Positions 1-10,016 are shown, counted from the first letter of the stretch. The stretch: 64,000 bases of DNA from Psychrobacter coccoides (GCF_017498085.1 NZ_JAGBKM010000002.1:157090-221089); one strand, 5' to 3'. Made by a program: numbers and translations. The notes: generated by a model from the letters alone, not told the origin.

Positions 1-1
1 A

Positions 2-385
2 CAAGAAGTGGGGTCGGCACTGAATCATGAAGACCAGCTAGAAGTAGAAGTGCGTGGCCGCAGTATGGCTGAAGGCGTGCCTAAGACTTTTACCGTCAAC
101 TCTGAAGAGATCCAAAAAGCATTGAGTGATCCTCTAAGTGGTATTGTCAGTGCGGTTAAAGCTGCGCTTGAGCAGACACCACCTGAGCTGTCATCAGATA
201 TCGCTGAGCGTGGTATTGTACTGACGGGCGGTGGTGCACTATTACGTGACTTAGATAAACTGATCTCAAAGGAGACAGGCTTGCCAGTGACGGTCGCAGA
301 AGATCCCTTGACGTGTGTCAGCCGTGGTGGTGGTATGGCGCTTGATTTTATTAATAACAAAAGCTTAAATATGATTTTTGTATAA
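2..385 (+). CDS. mreB: Rod shape-determining protein MreB, C-terminal part
   Basis: C-terminal ~127 residues of MreB, the actin-like ATPase that forms membrane-associated filaments directing lateral cell-wall synthesis. The gene enters from the left edge, so the 5' end is missing; the open frame runs to TAA at 383-385. The segment [16 protein letters not shown] (about residues 67-82 of the visible part) is the conserved late nucleotide-pocket region of MreB, and the SRGGGMALD block near the end is also typical. The protein ends in NMIFV. It is followed by mreC and mreD, the standard shape operon. Confidence 0.95.
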   Translation, partial: QEVGSALNHEDQLEVEVRGRSMAEGVPKTFTVNSEEIQKALSDPLSGIVSAVKAALEQTPPELSSDIAERGIVLTGGGALLRDLDKLISKETGLPVTVAEDPLTCVSRGGGMALDFINNKSLNMIFV

Positions 386-510
386 GTTTTCGTGTATTGA
401 GCTTGAGGTGGCTGTAGTAGATTTACTTTAAAAACGATACAGCACGGCGAATAATGTATCGATTTTATGTGGTTTTGACTCTAGAGAGCGTTGTGTTCAA
501 TGTACCCCAG

Positions 511-536
511 TAAAGGCGGTCTGTAGACTGCCTTTA
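511..536 (+). other. Hairpin between mreB and mreC
   Basis: A 12-bp stem (TAAAGGCGGTCT, 511-522, pairing with 525-536, one G-T pair) lies in the 235-bp gap between mreB and mreC. No T-run follows, so it is a poor intrinsic terminator; it may attenuate or stabilise the mreB transcript. The rest of the gap holds nothing I recognise. Confidence 0.35.
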
Positions 537-620
537 TATGTCGCCTACTACCGCTTGATTTCTTTATCTATAACCCTATCTTCAATCCCAGTGCTGGGTA
601 CCCATCTTATTAGACACGCT

Positions 621-1589
621 ATGACCCCAAGTATTTTTGCCCGCCAACCGCTCGCACTTCGCAGGACTGCTATTGCTTTGATAGTGGCACTGATAATGAT
701 GTGGTTTGATAGCAAAAACCCAGAGTGGTTCAACCCTGTACGCAATACCAGCCATGCTGCCATGCAGCCGATTTATCAGTTTTCTTTATTACCAAGTTAT
801 GCCGCACACTGGGCACAAGGCAGTGCCCAATCAAAAGAAGCCTTACGTCGAGAGAACGTACAACTCAAATCGCAGTTGCTGCACGCACAAGCAAAGCTGC
901 AGCAGCAAGACTATATCTTGGCACAAAATGCGCGTCTGCAAGGTATCCTATCGACGACTAAGCCTGAGTTGTTTGATTTGAACTTGGCTCAAGTTATTGG
1001 CACGGATACCAACTTACTAAAGCAGATTGTTGTACTTAACAAAGGTGCGCAAGATGGTGTGCAAGTTGGGCAAACGGTGATTGATGAGGACGGTATCTTA
1101 GGGCAGATTATCAATGTTTATCCCAATACCAGTCGTTTATTATTGATTACCGATGAGCAGCAGTCGGTGGCCGTGACAATCAAGCGTACGGGCCAACGTG
1201 GCATCGTTACAGGAGAGGGGATACCGACCTCTTTACGTCTCAATTATGTATTCAAAACCTCAGATGTACGGGTAGGGGATGAGCTGATCTCATCAGGCCT
1301 TGGCGGGCGTATTCCAGCGGGTTATCGGGTGGGGCGTGTCGCTCATATCAAAGATACGCAAGCCGATAACTTTAGAAGTATCGATGTTACGCCAGCTGCA
1401 AATTTTATAGATAATGCGTATGTGTTGATTCTACAAGACAAGTTGACAAGCAATCAAACAACACCGTCTGAGTTTATATCCTTAAACCCCAATGGTACGG
1501 ACGGCAATATAGACGGGCCAATACTCGGTTCACCCAATAAGATGGGTACGGAAACCTTATCAGCGGCAGCTTACTCTACTGACCAGTAA
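621..1589 (+). CDS. mreC: Rod shape-determining protein MreC
   Basis: MreC links cytoplasmic MreB to the periplasmic cell-wall elongation machinery. From ATG 621 it is 322 residues: a short basic N-terminus, one membrane anchor (about residues 15-28), a periplasmic coiled coil rich in Leu/Gln/Ala (about residues 75-110), then the double beta-barrel core with motifs such as GQTVIDEDGILGQI and SSGLGGRIPAGY. The frame is open back to a TTG at 555, but the usual MreC length and the position of the anchor favour 621; neither start has a strong ribosome-binding site. It sits between mreB and mreD. The C-terminal tail is polar and low in complexity, as is common in this family. Confidence 0.92.
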   Translation: MTPSIFARQPLALRRTAIALIVALIMMWFDSKNPEWFNPVRNTSHAAMQPIYQFSLLPSYAAHWAQGSAQSKEALRRENVQLKSQLLHAQAKLQQQDYILAQNARLQGILSTTKPELFDLNLAQVIGTDTNLLKQIVVLNKGAQDGVQVGQTVIDEDGILGQIINVYPNTSRLLLITDEQQSVAVTIKRTGQRGIVTGEGIPTSLRLNYVFKTSDVRVGDELISSGLGGRIPAGYRVGRVAHIKDTQADNFRSIDVTPAANFIDNAYVLILQDKLTSNQTTPSEFISLNPNGTDGNIDGPILGSPNKMGTETLSAAAYSTDQ

Positions 1590-1625
1590 AGTAAAGGTTG
1601 CCCAATAATCGCTCAGGTAAGACTG

Positions 1626-2111
1626 ATGATAAACCCCAATTCTGAACATGCAACCGGCATACTATTAATCACTATCCTGTTTAGTTTCGTCGTTGCTTCC
1701 TCATTGAGCGTTTACCCTCTGAGTCCTGGTATGGCAGCACTACGTCCCATGGTTATGACGATGGTGCTGATTTTTTGGTTGTTGTTTCAGCCACAGCATG
1801 TCGGTATCTTTACTGCCTTTATGATAGGTATTATCGCTGATTTATTACTCGACACTCGTCTTGGTCAACAAGCTTTTGCGGCAGTGGTGGTAGCCATGAC
1901 CATCAAGCTGAGCAGTATCTATGTTAAACAGCTTAATACCACTAGCGCTTGGCTATTAGCGTCTTTGGCGCTGTTGGTCTTTCAGTTGACGCTATGGATA
2001 TTACAGCTCATTACCCAAAGCCAGTTCGTTGCCCAGTCAGGTCTGTCTTTATTGATGAGCATCATCAGCTGGCCACTAGTCCTACTGGTACTACGCAAAT
2101 TTACTCGTTAA
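1626..2111 (+). CDS. mreD: Rod shape-determining protein MreD
   Basis: A 161-residue, almost wholly hydrophobic inner-membrane protein with five to six predicted transmembrane segments, matching MreD in size and position. MreD works with MreC and MreB (and RodA/PBP2) in rod-shape maintenance. The motif FMIGIIADLLLDTRLGQQA (about residues 59-77) is the conserved MreD stretch. The ATG at 1626 is preceded by AGGTAAG at good spacing. It lies 36 bp after mreC and 51 bp or more before maf, so it is very probably cotranscribed. Confidence 0.9.
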   Translation: MINPNSEHATGILLITILFSFVVASSLSVYPLSPGMAALRPMVMTMVLIFWLLFQPQHVGIFTAFMIGIIADLLLDTRLGQQAFAAVVVAMTIKLSSIYVKQLNTTSAWLLASLALLVFQLTLWILQLITQSQFVAQSGLSLLMSIISWPLVLLVLRKFTR

Positions 2112-2183
2112 ATTATCGTCTCTGTCAGCGTCACGATCGAACGTTCAATACACCCTAATCCAATGAAACATAATAGGAAAGCA

Positions 2184-2897
2184 ATGATGGATATCATATT
2201 GGCATCAGGCTCACCGCGCCGACATGAATTATTGACCAAAGCAAAAGTAGACTTTACCATTATGAGTGTTAATATCGATGAAGCACCCTATCAAGATGAG
2301 TCGCCAAAAGACTATATCGAACGTATGGTTGCAACAAAAGCAGCCGCGGCTATTGCGCAGTTAAATACAGAACTTAAAACCTCTCAAAAAGATAACGCCA
2401 CTCCCCAAGTCGCTATTGCCAAACCCACCATTATCCTCACAGCAGATACCATAGGTGTGTTACCAGATGGTAAAACCGTGCTCGTCAAGCCCAAGGACTT
2501 TCAACACGCTTCTACTATGTGGCAGCAAATGTCTGACGATACCCATCAGGTGTGGACAGCAGTACAAGCCACTTTGGTATCAGTGTCTCTGTCAGATGAT
2601 GGCACGACAGACACTGGTATAGATGCCAATAGTGAGCCGCTGCAAGTGTTATGGCAAAGACAAATTACTGAGCGTACAGAAGTGACTTTTATACCTTTAT
2701 CACAGGCCATGATGGAGCGCTATTGGCACAGTGGTGAGCCTAAAGACAAAGCAGGCGGTTATGGCATTCAAGGCTTAGCAGCCGCCTGGGTGACGCATAT
2801 CAACGGCAGCTATACCAATGTGGTTGGCCTTCCTTTAGCCCAGACCTTAGCGTTGATTGATGCGGCACAGTCTAGAGCAAATGTTGAGGGCAGTTAG
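2184..2897 (+). CDS. maf: Maf-family nucleoside triphosphate pyrophosphatase (YhdE type)
   Basis: Cytosolic nucleotide pyrophosphatase that hydrolyses dTTP/UTP and modified nucleotides to monophosphates. It starts with the Maf signature ASGSPRRHELL, has the catalytic region TADTIGVLPDGKTVLVKPKD in the middle, and ends with DKAGGYGIQG, the form seen in the YhdE (dTTP/UTP) subfamily. At ~237 residues it is longer than the usual ~195 because of two polar insertions (about residues 65-85 and 135-165). The frame is open from 2163, but AGGAAAG at ~2174 points to ATG 2184 or 2187. maf between mreD and rng is a conserved gammaproteobacterial arrangement. Confidence 0.92.
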   Translation: MMDIILASGSPRRHELLTKAKVDFTIMSVNIDEAPYQDESPKDYIERMVATKAAAAIAQLNTELKTSQKDNATPQVAIAKPTIILTADTIGVLPDGKTVLVKPKDFQHASTMWQQMSDDTHQVWTAVQATLVSVSLSDDGTTDTGIDANSEPLQVLWQRQITERTEVTFIPLSQAMMERYWHSGEPKDKAGGYGIQGLAAAWVTHINGSYTNVVGLPLAQTLALIDAAQSRANVEGS

Positions 2898-3047
2898 TGG
2901 TCAGTATTAAGACATATAATAATACGGCAGGACGTTGGGCAGGGTAGAAGAGTATTTGTTACACTATTGGTCAACTATACACACTCATCAACTGTGTTGA
3001 TTGGTTTATTATTATTCATTTATAAAAAAAGATAAGAGAAGAGCACT

Positions 3048-4652
3048 ATGTCTGAAGAGCTGCTGATGAATGTCAGTCCGATGGAGTCCCGTGTGGCACT
3101 CTTGGATAATGGTGTGCTTAGCGAGATTTACATTGAGCGTCATCACAAGCTAGGCCTAGTAGGCAATATATATATGGGCACAGTAGTCCGTGTGTTGCCT
3201 GGTATGCAAGCGGCGTTTGTGGATATCGGACAATCTAGAACCGCTTTTTTACACGTCAATGACATGCAGCGTCTGCCGAAGGCAATCACACAGCACAAAA
3301 CCAAAGCTGATGACAGTCTGGTCACAGTGACAGCCTCTAATAAGGGCAATACAAAGCCACCGGTGGCGCATTTAGCTGAAACCCTTCCTGTGGCCAGTAC
3401 TCAAGCGGTAGAGGTTGTTGTGGCAAGCAAGACTTTGATTCAACATCGACTGCACGAAGGCCAACGCATCTTAGTGCAAGTCACTAAAGATCAATTAGGG
3501 AGTAAAGGCGCACGCTTAACGACCAATATCTCACTGCCGTCACGTTATTTGGTTTACTTGCCCTCCAGCGAGCATATAGGTATCTCCCAACGTATCGATA
3601 ATGAAGAAGAGCGCACCCGTCTAAAAACAGAGCTATCAAGTATTATGCAGGCCGTTAATCTACAGGGTGGATTGATTGCTCGTACCGCCGCTGAAAAAGT
3701 ACCAGTAGCCAAGTTAGAAGAAGATATTTATTACTTGGTGCAGCTGTGGCGTACCATCTGCGCTCGTCGTCAGGAAATCACCCATCATCAAAGCTCAGAA
3801 CTTATCTATCAAGAGCTGTCTCTACCACTGCGCTCCATACGCGACTTAGTACATCCTGACACCGAAAAAATTATTATTGATAACCATCAGGTTTATGAGC
3901 AAGTGCGTTACTTTGCCAAAGAGTTTGTACCTTTTGTGTATGATCGTATTGTGCATTATAGAGCAGAGCCACCCCTGTTTGATGTGCATCGAGTAGAAGA
4001 TGATCTGCGTGACGCCCTCAAGCGCCGTGTCGATCTCAAGTCTGGTGGCTATCTGATTATCGACCAAACTGAAGCGATGACGACTATTGATGTCAATACC
4101 GGCTCTTTTGTCGGTGGCAGGTCCTTAGAAGATACGGTCTATAAAACCAACCTAGAAGCCACTCATGCAATCGCCCGTCAGCTGCGCCTGCGTAACTTAG
4201 GCGGTATTATCATATTAGACTTCATTGATATGTTGGAGCAAGAACACAAAGATGATGTGTTGAGCAGCTTACATGAGCAGCTGTCACAAGACTATGCTAA
4301 GACCAAAATCACCCAAGTTAGTGAGCTTGGACTGGTGGAGATGACCCGTAAGCGTACCCGTGAATCGCTAGGACAGCAGCTATGTGAGCCTTGCTCGACC
4401 TGTCAAGGCAGAGGTTTTGTCAAAACTGCCGAAACAGTATGCTTTGAGATTTTTCGAGAAATCATGCGCTGCGCTCGCACTTACAACTCACCTAAAAAAT
4501 TTACCGTCGTCGCCCACGCCTCTGTTATCGACCTGCTTTTGACATCAGAGGCAGATACAGTAGCAGATTTAGAATATCTATTGGGACGGGTGATTACCTT
4601 CGAAGTAGAAAACTTATATACCCAAGAGCAATATGATATTGTCTTAGACTAG
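3048..4652 (+). CDS. rng: Ribonuclease G
   Basis: Endoribonuclease of the RNase E/G family, which cuts AU-rich single-stranded RNA and matures the 5' end of 16S rRNA. The 534 residues contain an S1 domain (about 35-150), the RNase H-like and 5'-sensor regions, and the DNase I-like catalytic part with metal-binding Asp348 (in TTIDVNTG) and Asp391 (in LDFIDM). The zinc-link Cys446/Cys449 follow. It lacks the long C-terminal scaffold of RNase E, which supports RNase G. Relative to the E. coli protein as I recall it, the S1 domain carries ~35 extra polar residues (about 76-130). The stop codon TAG (4650-4652) lies inside the CTAG flank of repeat copy A. Confidence 0.95.
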   Translation: MSEELLMNVSPMESRVALLDNGVLSEIYIERHHKLGLVGNIYMGTVVRVLPGMQAAFVDIGQSRTAFLHVNDMQRLPKAITQHKTKADDSLVTVTASNKGNTKPPVAHLAETLPVASTQAVEVVVASKTLIQHRLHEGQRILVQVTKDQLGSKGARLTTNISLPSRYLVYLPSSEHIGISQRIDNEEERTRLKTELSSIMQAVNLQGGLIARTAAEKVPVAKLEEDIYYLVQLWRTICARRQEITHHQSSELIYQELSLPLRSIRDLVHPDTEKIIIDNHQVYEQVRYFAKEFVPFVYDRIVHYRAEPPLFDVHRVEDDLRDALKRRVDLKSGGYLIIDQTEAMTTIDVNTGSFVGGRSLEDTVYKTNLEATHAIARQLRLRNLGGIIILDFIDMLEQEHKDDVLSSLHEQLSQDYAKTKITQVSELGLVEMTRKRTRESLGQQLCEPCSTCQGRGFVKTAETVCFEIFREIMRCARTYNSPKKFTVVAHASVIDLLLTSEADTVADLEYLLGRVITFEVENLYTQEQYDIVLD

Positions 4653-4824
4653 GGCGTGTCCTTAATTCAATCGAAGGATACCTAAATGGGCTAAAAATGG
4701 CTAAATCTTGCCAAACAGCGTTAAATAGCTAGGTAATATCCCGATATTATCTGCGCTATTTTCCTTGTTTGACGGCAGTTTATCTCATTTTTATCTCCAT
4801 TTTTAAAATGAGGACAAGCCCTAG
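4649..4824 (+). mobile_element. Family-1 MITE-like repeat, copy A
   Basis: A 176-bp element bounded by CTAG at both ends (4649-4652 and 4821-4824), with inverted ends of the form GGCGTGTCCTTA / TGAGGACAAGCC. The whole unit is an imperfect dyad with a perfect centre TAATATC-cc-GATATTA. It has no coding capacity and matches copies B, C and D at 20164, 27631 and 62920. The left CTAG contains the rng stop codon, so the element sits exactly at the gene end. I infer a non-autonomous element mobilised by a transposase that is not in this window. Confidence 0.85.
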
Positions 4825-4949
4825 GGTGCATTGAAAGGTTAATATGTCCTCATGATGATGTCTATAAAGCTTGATTTTTCTGTTGAGTCAGGGGCCTATA
4901 AAGGTGGTTTGTAGAGAATTATTATCGATAAATGTTCTAAATATTGCTG

Positions 4950-4977
4950 TTGCAATCAAATGTATTGTCTGTATAAT
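4950..4977 (+). promoter_or_regulatory. Probable S10-operon promoter
   Basis: TTGCAA (4950-4955), 16-bp spacer and a perfect TATAAT (4972-4977), in the only long gap before rpsJ. The start point would lie near 4984. Confidence 0.65.
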
Positions 4978-4984
4978 ATACACC

Positions 4985-5242
4985 ACTGAATTATGAGCGT
5001 CTGCCAAAATATGCAGCCGCTGTTACAGCTAGAGCATCGTTTCTAGCACTATTTCATTATGCCTTTGCTGACATCCATAACATGGGAGGGTTGGCGGGGC
5101 TTTAAATTATTTTGCTTTTAGCACGCTGCTCGTTCTATCACAAGAATATTAAGCCGCTTGAAGTAAATCTTAAACCAAACGGCTTTTGGTCATCAACTTG
5201 CACAGCAAGAATGACGAAAGCACATATTAGGAGCTTGCTGGC
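4985..5242 (+). other. Long 5' leader of the S10 operon
   Basis: About 258 nt separate the predicted transcription start from the rpsJ ATG. In E. coli a shorter leader in this place mediates autoregulation by L4. I could not identify the conserved L4-responsive hairpins by eye, so the regulatory role is inference from position and length. AGGAG at 5230-5234 is the rpsJ ribosome-binding site. Confidence 0.35.
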
Positions 5243-5554
5243 ATGGCTAACCAGAGAATCCGTATCCGACTCAAATCTTTTGATCATCGTCTGATCGATC
5301 AGTCGGCCCAAGAGATTGTCGATACTGCAAAGCGCACTGGTGCGCAAATTTGTGGTCCTGTACCGTTGCCGACTCGCATTGAGCGCTTCAACGTTCTAAC
5401 CTCGCCACACGTCAATAAAGACGCTCGTGATCAGTACGAAATCCGTACTCACAAGCGCATGGTTGATATCGTACAACCTACTGACAAAACTGTGGATGCG
5501 CTGATGAAGTTAGATCTAGCGGCGGGTGTTGACGTTCAAATTGCTTTGGGTTAA
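5243..5554 (+). CDS. rpsJ: 30S ribosomal protein S10
   Basis: 103-residue S10, a 30S head protein and also the NusE antitermination factor. It carries the family opening [15 protein letters not shown] and the loop [15 protein letters not shown] near residues 37-51. The ATG follows AGGAG. First gene of the S10 operon, 49 bp before rplC, behind a long leader. Length matches the family exactly. Confidence 0.98.
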   Translation: MANQRIRIRLKSFDHRLIDQSAQEIVDTAKRTGAQICGPVPLPTRIERFNVLTSPHVNKDARDQYEIRTHKRMVDIVQPTDKTVDALMKLDLAAGVDVQIALG

Positions 5555-5603
5555 TGCACTTTAAACACCCAACCCATTAATAGAAGATATAAAGAGGTTA
5601 AAA

Positions 5604-6242
5604 ATGGCGATCGGTTTAGTCGGTAAAAAATGCGGCATGACCCGTATCTTCACTGAAACAGGCGCATCTATCCCTGTTACAGTGGTTGAGGTCGATGCAA
5701 ACCGCATTACTCAAGTAAAAAACACTGATACAGATGGCTATCAAGCTATCCAAGTCACTACAGGTACACGTCGTGACAACCGTGTTACTGCTGCACAAAA
5801 AGGTCATTTCGCCAAAGCTGGCGTAAAAGCAGGCCGTGGTGTTTGGGAATTTCGTGCCAATGATTCTGACCTTGAAGGTTATGAGATTGGTGGTGAGATC
5901 CTAGCTGACCTGTTTGAAAAAGGTCAGATGGTTGATGTCACAGGACAGAGTAAAGGTAAAGGCTTTCAAGGCGGTGTAAAACGTCACAACTTTAGCATGC
6001 AAGATGCTACTCATGGTAACTCAGTATCTCACCGTGTTCTTGGTTCAACTGGTCAAAACCAGTCGCCAGGAAAGGTATTTAAAGGTAAGAAGATGCCAGG
6101 TCAGATGGGTAATAAGCGTGTAACCGTTCAAGGCCTAGAAGTGGTCTCGGTTGATGCCGAAAAGGGGTTACTTGTCATCAAAGGCGCTATCCCAGGTGCC
6201 ACCGGTGGCGATGTTATCGTACGTCCGTCAATCAAAGCCTAA
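5604..6242 (+). CDS. rplC: 50S ribosomal protein L3
   Basis: 212-residue L3, an early-assembly 23S rRNA-binding protein with a long extension reaching towards the peptidyl-transferase centre. The N-terminus [14 protein letters not shown] and the extension block [20 protein letters not shown] (about residues 149-168) are diagnostic; the Gln in this block is the PrmB methylation site in E. coli. Second gene of the S10 operon, with AAAGAGG before the ATG. Usual length. Confidence 0.98.
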   Translation: MAIGLVGKKCGMTRIFTETGASIPVTVVEVDANRITQVKNTDTDGYQAIQVTTGTRRDNRVTAAQKGHFAKAGVKAGRGVWEFRANDSDLEGYEIGGEILADLFEKGQMVDVTGQSKGKGFQGGVKRHNFSMQDATHGNSVSHRVLGSTGQNQSPGKVFKGKKMPGQMGNKRVTVQGLEVVSVDAEKGLLVIKGAIPGATGGDVIVRPSIKA

Positions 6243-6256
6243 GCAAGGGGATTAAC

Positions 6257-6859
6257 GTGGATTTAAAAACAGTTACAGGTGCGGCGGTTGAGCTATCTGA
6301 TACGGCTTTTGGCCGTGAATTCAACGAAGCATTAGTGCATCAAGTCGTCACCGCATATCTTGCTGGTGCTCGCCAAGGCACACGTGCTCAAAAAACCCGT
6401 GCCGAAGTTTCTGGCGGTGGCATCAAGCCATGGCGCCAAAAAGGTACTGGTCGCGCTCGTGCAGGCTCTATTCGTAGCCCAATCTGGCGTTCAGGTGGTC
6501 GTGCATTTGCTGCAAAACCACAAGACTGGTCACAAAAAGTTAACCGCAAAATGTATCGCGGTGCTATGCAGTGCATCCTAGCCGAACTAGTGCGTCAAGA
6601 GCGTCTGGTATTGGTAGAAGAATTGAGTGTTTCTGCACCTAAGACCAAAGAGCTGATCGCAAAGTTAAGTGATTTGAATGCACCACGTGCATTAATCGTC
6701 ACCAAAGAAGTCGACGAAAACTTATACTTAGCAGCCCGCAACATTCCACACGTCAATGTACTAGGTACATCTGAAGTGGATCCAGTGAGCTTGATCGCCT
6801 TTGATAAAGTGGTCATGACAGTTGAAGCTGCGAAACAATTTGAGGAAGCACTAGCATGA
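6257..6859 (+). CDS. rplD: 50S ribosomal protein L4
   Basis: 200-residue L4, which lines the exit tunnel and, in enterics, represses the S10 operon. The rRNA-binding loop [20 protein letters not shown] (about residues 49-68) is intact. The start is GTG 6257 after AAGGGG. Its last four bases overlap rplW (ATGA), indicating translational coupling. Confidence 0.98.
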   Translation: MDLKTVTGAAVELSDTAFGREFNEALVHQVVTAYLAGARQGTRAQKTRAEVSGGGIKPWRQKGTGRARAGSIRSPIWRSGGRAFAAKPQDWSQKVNRKMYRGAMQCILAELVRQERLVLVEELSVSAPKTKELIAKLSDLNAPRALIVTKEVDENLYLAARNIPHVNVLGTSEVDPVSLIAFDKVVMTVEAAKQFEEALA

Positions 6860-7206
6860 ATAACGCAAGACTTTATCAGGTCTTAAGAGGGCCTGTATTC
6901 TCAGAAAAATCTCAAATGCTAGGTGACTCACTTGGTGTGCAAGTATTCAAAGTTGATACTGAAGCCACTAAGCGTGAAATCAAAAAGGCAGTTGAGTTAA
7001 TGTTTGAAGGTGTTGAAGTCACTAAAGTGAACACCTTAAATGTTAAAGGTAAGACAAAGCGTTTTGGTCGTACTGTAGGTCGTCGCAATGACTATAAAAA
7101 AGCCTATGTCACCTTAAAAGCTGGTCAAGATGTACAAATGGCTGATGCTGGTGAAGAAGTAGTGAACACTACTGATTCTACTAGTGAAACAGCGAACAAC
7201 GAATAA
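6856..7206 (+). CDS. rplW: 50S ribosomal protein L23 with acidic C-terminal tail
   Basis: L23 sits at the tunnel exit and docks trigger factor and SRP. The core (about residues 1-95) carries [15 protein letters not shown] and [19 protein letters not shown]. The 116-residue protein is ~15-20 longer than usual because of a Glu/Asp/Thr/Ser-rich tail (residues ~98-116). ATGA overlap with rplD; 11 bp before rplB. Confidence 0.97.
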   Translation: MNNARLYQVLRGPVFSEKSQMLGDSLGVQVFKVDTEATKREIKKAVELMFEGVEVTKVNTLNVKGKTKRFGRTVGRRNDYKKAYVTLKAGQDVQMADAGEEVVNTTDSTSETANNE

Positions 7207-7217
7207 GGATTAAAATC

Positions 7218-8048
7218 ATGCCTATCGTAAAAGCAAAGCCAACATCACCAGGCCGTCGTTTTGTTGAAAAAGTGGTGCATCCACACCTTTACAAAGGTCG
7301 TCCTTATGCACCGCTTGTTGAATCAAAAGGCAAGTCAGGTGGTCGTAACAACAATGGTCGCATCACTACTCGTCATATTGGCGGTGGTCATAAGCACCAT
7401 TATCGTGTCATTGACTTCAAACGTACCAAAGACAATATTCCGGCGACTGTAGAGCGTATCGAATACGATCCTAACCGTACGGCACACATTGCTCTTCTTA
7501 AGTATGCTGATGGTGAGCGTCGCTATATCATCGCTCCAAAGAAGCTAGCTGCAGGCGATACTGTACAGTCAGGTGAAGGCTCTCCAATCCGCCCAGGTAA
7601 CTGTTTGCCGCTAAAAAACATCCCATTGGGTACTGTGATCCATAATATCGAGCTTAAAATCGGTAAAGGCGCACAGATGGCTCGTTCAGCGGGTGCTGGT
7701 GTACAGCTACTAGGCCGTGACGGTATTTATGCGATTCTTCGTCTGCGTTCAGGCGAGACACGCCGTGTACACGTCAACTGCCGTGCAGTCATTGGTGAAG
7801 TATCAAACAACGAAAATAACTTGAAATCACTTGGTAAAGCCGGTGCTTCTCGTTGGCGCGGTGTCCGCCCATCCGTTCGTGGTGTGGCGATGAACCCTGT
7901 TGATCACCCACATGGTGGTGGTGAAGGTCGTGTTAAGGGTCGTCATCCAACCAGCCCTTGGGGTCAGAAGTCTAAAGGACTTAAAACGCGTCATAATAAG
8001 CGTACTGACAGTATGATCATCCGCCGCCGTCGCGCCAAGAAGAAATAA
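7218..8048 (+). CDS. rplB: 50S ribosomal protein L2
   Basis: 276-residue L2, needed for subunit association and peptidyl-transferase activity. It shows the expected [21 protein letters not shown] segment near residues 38-58, here split in two conserved blocks, and the catalytic-site motif [13 protein letters not shown] near residue 226. S10 operon, between rplW and rpsS. Normal length. Confidence 0.98.
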   Translation: MPIVKAKPTSPGRRFVEKVVHPHLYKGRPYAPLVESKGKSGGRNNNGRITTRHIGGGHKHHYRVIDFKRTKDNIPATVERIEYDPNRTAHIALLKYADGERRYIIAPKKLAAGDTVQSGEGSPIRPGNCLPLKNIPLGTVIHNIELKIGKGAQMARSAGAGVQLLGRDGIYAILRLRSGETRRVHVNCRAVIGEVSNNENNLKSLGKAGASRWRGVRPSVRGVAMNPVDHPHGGGEGRVKGRHPTSPWGQKSKGLKTRHNKRTDSMIIRRRRAKKK

Positions 8049-8060
8049 AGGAAGAGTTTC

Positions 8061-8336
8061 ATGCCTCGTTCATTGAAAAAAGGTCCATTCATAGATGCGC
8101 ATCTGTTTGCCAAAGTTGAGAATGCTATTGACACCAACTCACGCAAGCCCATTAAAACTTGGTCGCGCCGCTCGATGATCCTGCCACAAATGGTTGGCCT
8201 AACTTTATCTGTCCATAACGGCCGTACTCATGTACCGGTTATCGTTAGTGAGCAGATGGTTGGTCATAAACTAGGTGAATTTGCCCCGACTCGCACATAT
8301 CGCGGTCATGGCATTGACAAGAAAGCTAAGAGATAA
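8061..8336 (+). CDS. rpsS: 30S ribosomal protein S19
   Basis: 91-residue S19 of the 30S head, which pairs with S13. It opens with [14 protein letters not shown] and ends with the conserved [13 protein letters not shown] stretch. The ATG follows AGGAAGAG. Ten bases separate it from rplV, so it is part of the same transcript. Confidence 0.98.
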   Translation: MPRSLKKGPFIDAHLFAKVENAIDTNSRKPIKTWSRRSMILPQMVGLTLSVHNGRTHVPVIVSEQMVGHKLGEFAPTRTYRGHGIDKKAKR

Positions 8337-8346
8337 GGTGCTTACC

Positions 8347-8676
8347 ATGGAAGTAACTGCAAAATTACGCGGTGCCGCCATCTCGGCACAGAAAGTTAGA
8401 CTCGTTGCTGATGAAGTTCGTGGCAAATCGATTGAGCGTGCTTTGGATATCCTAACGTATAGCAATAAAAAAGGCGCGGTATTTGTTAAGAAATGCCTTA
8501 ACTCAGCCATCGCCAATGCCGAACATAACCACGGCTTAGATATTGATGACCTAAAAGTTGCCACTATCTATGTTGATGAAGGCATTACGCTAAAGCGTAT
8601 CCTACCACGTGCAAAAGGTCGCGCTGATCGTATTAGCAAGCGTACCTGTCACATCACTATAAAGGTAGGAGAATAA
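8347..8676 (+). CDS. rplV: 50S ribosomal protein L22
   Basis: 109-residue L22, which helps form the tunnel constriction. ATG 8347 ([20 protein letters not shown]) is chosen because it matches the family N-terminus and follows AAGGTG; the frame stays open upstream to 8275 inside rpsS. The C-terminal [19 protein letters not shown] hairpin is typical. Three bases separate it from rpsC. Confidence 0.97.
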   Translation: MEVTAKLRGAAISAQKVRLVADEVRGKSIERALDILTYSNKKGAVFVKKCLNSAIANAEHNHGLDIDDLKVATIYVDEGITLKRILPRAKGRADRISKRTCHITIKVGE

Positions 8677-8679
8677 GTT

Positions 8680-9402
8680 ATGGGTCAAAAAGTACATCCA
8701 ATCGGAATTCGTCTTGGTGTTATCAAAAAGCATAATGCAAACTGGTATGCTGATCCTAAACAGTATTCAGAATACCTTATTAACGATATCCAAGTTCGTG
8801 AATATCTACGCAAAAAGCTAGATAACGCTATGGTTAGCAACATCACCATCGAGCGTCCTACTGGCGCTGCTAAGATTACCATCGCCACTGCGCGCCCTGG
8901 TATTGTTATCGGTAAAAAAGGCGAAGACATCGAAAGACTTCAAAAAGAATTGACCAAAATGATGGGCGTACCTGCTCAGGTCAATATCGAAGAAATCACC
9001 TCGCCTGATCTTGATGCCCGCTTGGTAGCAGATGGCATCGCCAGTCAGCTTGAGCGTCGTGTTATGTTCCGTCGTGCCATGAAGCGTGCGGTACAAAATA
9101 GCATGCGTTCTGGTGCTAAAGGTATTAAAGTTGAGTTGTCTGGTCGTTTAGGCGGCGCTGAGATTGCTCGTACTGAATGGTACCGTGAAGGTCGTGTGCC
9201 ATTGCATACATTCCGCGCTGATATTGACTATGCGTCAATTCGTGCAGAAACAACTTACGGCACCATCGGTGTTAAAGTTTGGATTTTCCGTGGAGAAATC
9301 CTTGACGGTATGAACAGTGTGTACAACCCCGTCAACGAAGAGAAGCCTCGTGCGCCAAAACGCCGTGGTCGTGGAAACCGTCGAAACTCAGACAGAGGTT
9401 AA
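8680..9402 (+). CDS. rpsC: 30S ribosomal protein S3
   Basis: 240-residue S3, at the mRNA entry site. It opens with [12 protein letters not shown] and has the KH-domain loop [13 protein letters not shown] (about residues 70-82). The C-terminal ~25 residues are Arg/Lys-rich. Close to the usual 230-235 length. S10 operon, three bases before rplP. Confidence 0.98.
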   Translation: MGQKVHPIGIRLGVIKKHNANWYADPKQYSEYLINDIQVREYLRKKLDNAMVSNITIERPTGAAKITIATARPGIVIGKKGEDIERLQKELTKMMGVPAQVNIEEITSPDLDARLVADGIASQLERRVMFRRAMKRAVQNSMRSGAKGIKVELSGRLGGAEIARTEWYREGRVPLHTFRADIDYASIRAETTYGTIGVKVWIFRGEILDGMNSVYNPVNEEKPRAPKRRGRGNRRNSDRG

Positions 9403-9405
9403 ACT

Positions 9406-9819
9406 ATGTTACAGCCAAAACGTACCAAGTTTCGTAAAATGCACAAGGGTCGTAACACTGGGCTAGCTCATCGTGGAAGCACCATTGCATTCGGACAAAT
9501 TGGTCTAAAATCTTTGACTCGTGGTCGTATGACTGCCCGTCAAATTGAAGCAGCACGTCGTACCATTACTCGTCGCATTAAGCGTGGTGGTAAGATTTGG
9601 ATTCGTGTCTTCCCAGACAAGCCCATTACCAACAAACCATTAGAAGTACGTATGGGTAAAGGTAAAGGTCCTGTAGAGTACTGGGTATGCGAAATCAAAC
9701 CTGGTAAAGTGCTATATGAAATCGAAGGGGTCTCAGAAGAGCTTGCTCGCGAAGCCTTAACGCTTGCTGCAGCAAAACTGCCCTTTAAAACTACCATTGT
9801 TAAGCGGACGATAATGTAA
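9406..9819 (+). CDS. rplP: 50S ribosomal protein L16
   Basis: 137-residue L16, which lies near the A-site tRNA. The opening [17 protein letters not shown] and the FGQIGLKSL and PFKTTIVKR segments are diagnostic. Its stop overlaps the rpmC start by one base (TAATG at 9817-9821), so translation is likely coupled. Confidence 0.98.
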   Translation: MLQPKRTKFRKMHKGRNTGLAHRGSTIAFGQIGLKSLTRGRMTARQIEAARRTITRRIKRGGKIWIRVFPDKPITNKPLEVRMGKGKGPVEYWVCEIKPGKVLYEIEGVSEELAREALTLAAAKLPFKTTIVKRTIM

Positions 9820-10016
9820 TGAAGATCAGTGAATTACGTGATAAATCATTAGAAGAACTGACTCAGTTACTTGATGAAAAGCAACTAGATGCTTTCCGTA
9901 TTCGTATGGCTAAAGCAACAGGTCAGTTGGGTAATACTCATGAAGTCAGAAGCAATCGTCGTACGATTGCCCAGATTCAGACTTTGATTAACGAGAAACA
10001 ACGAGGCGACGCATGA
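9819..10016 (+). CDS. rpmC: 50S ribosomal protein L29
   Basis: 65-residue L29, a two-helix protein next to L23 at the tunnel exit. It begins [17 protein letters not shown], the family pattern. It overlaps rplP by one base and rpsQ by four (ATGA at 10013-10016). Confidence 0.97.
   Translation: MKISELRDKSLEELTQLLDEKQLDAFRIRMAKATGQLGNTHEVRSNRRTIAQIQTLINEKQRGDA

Noticed and set aside
5112..5294. 60-codon ORF overlapping the rpsJ start
   Set aside because: Out of frame with rpsJ, within the S10 leader, no family match.
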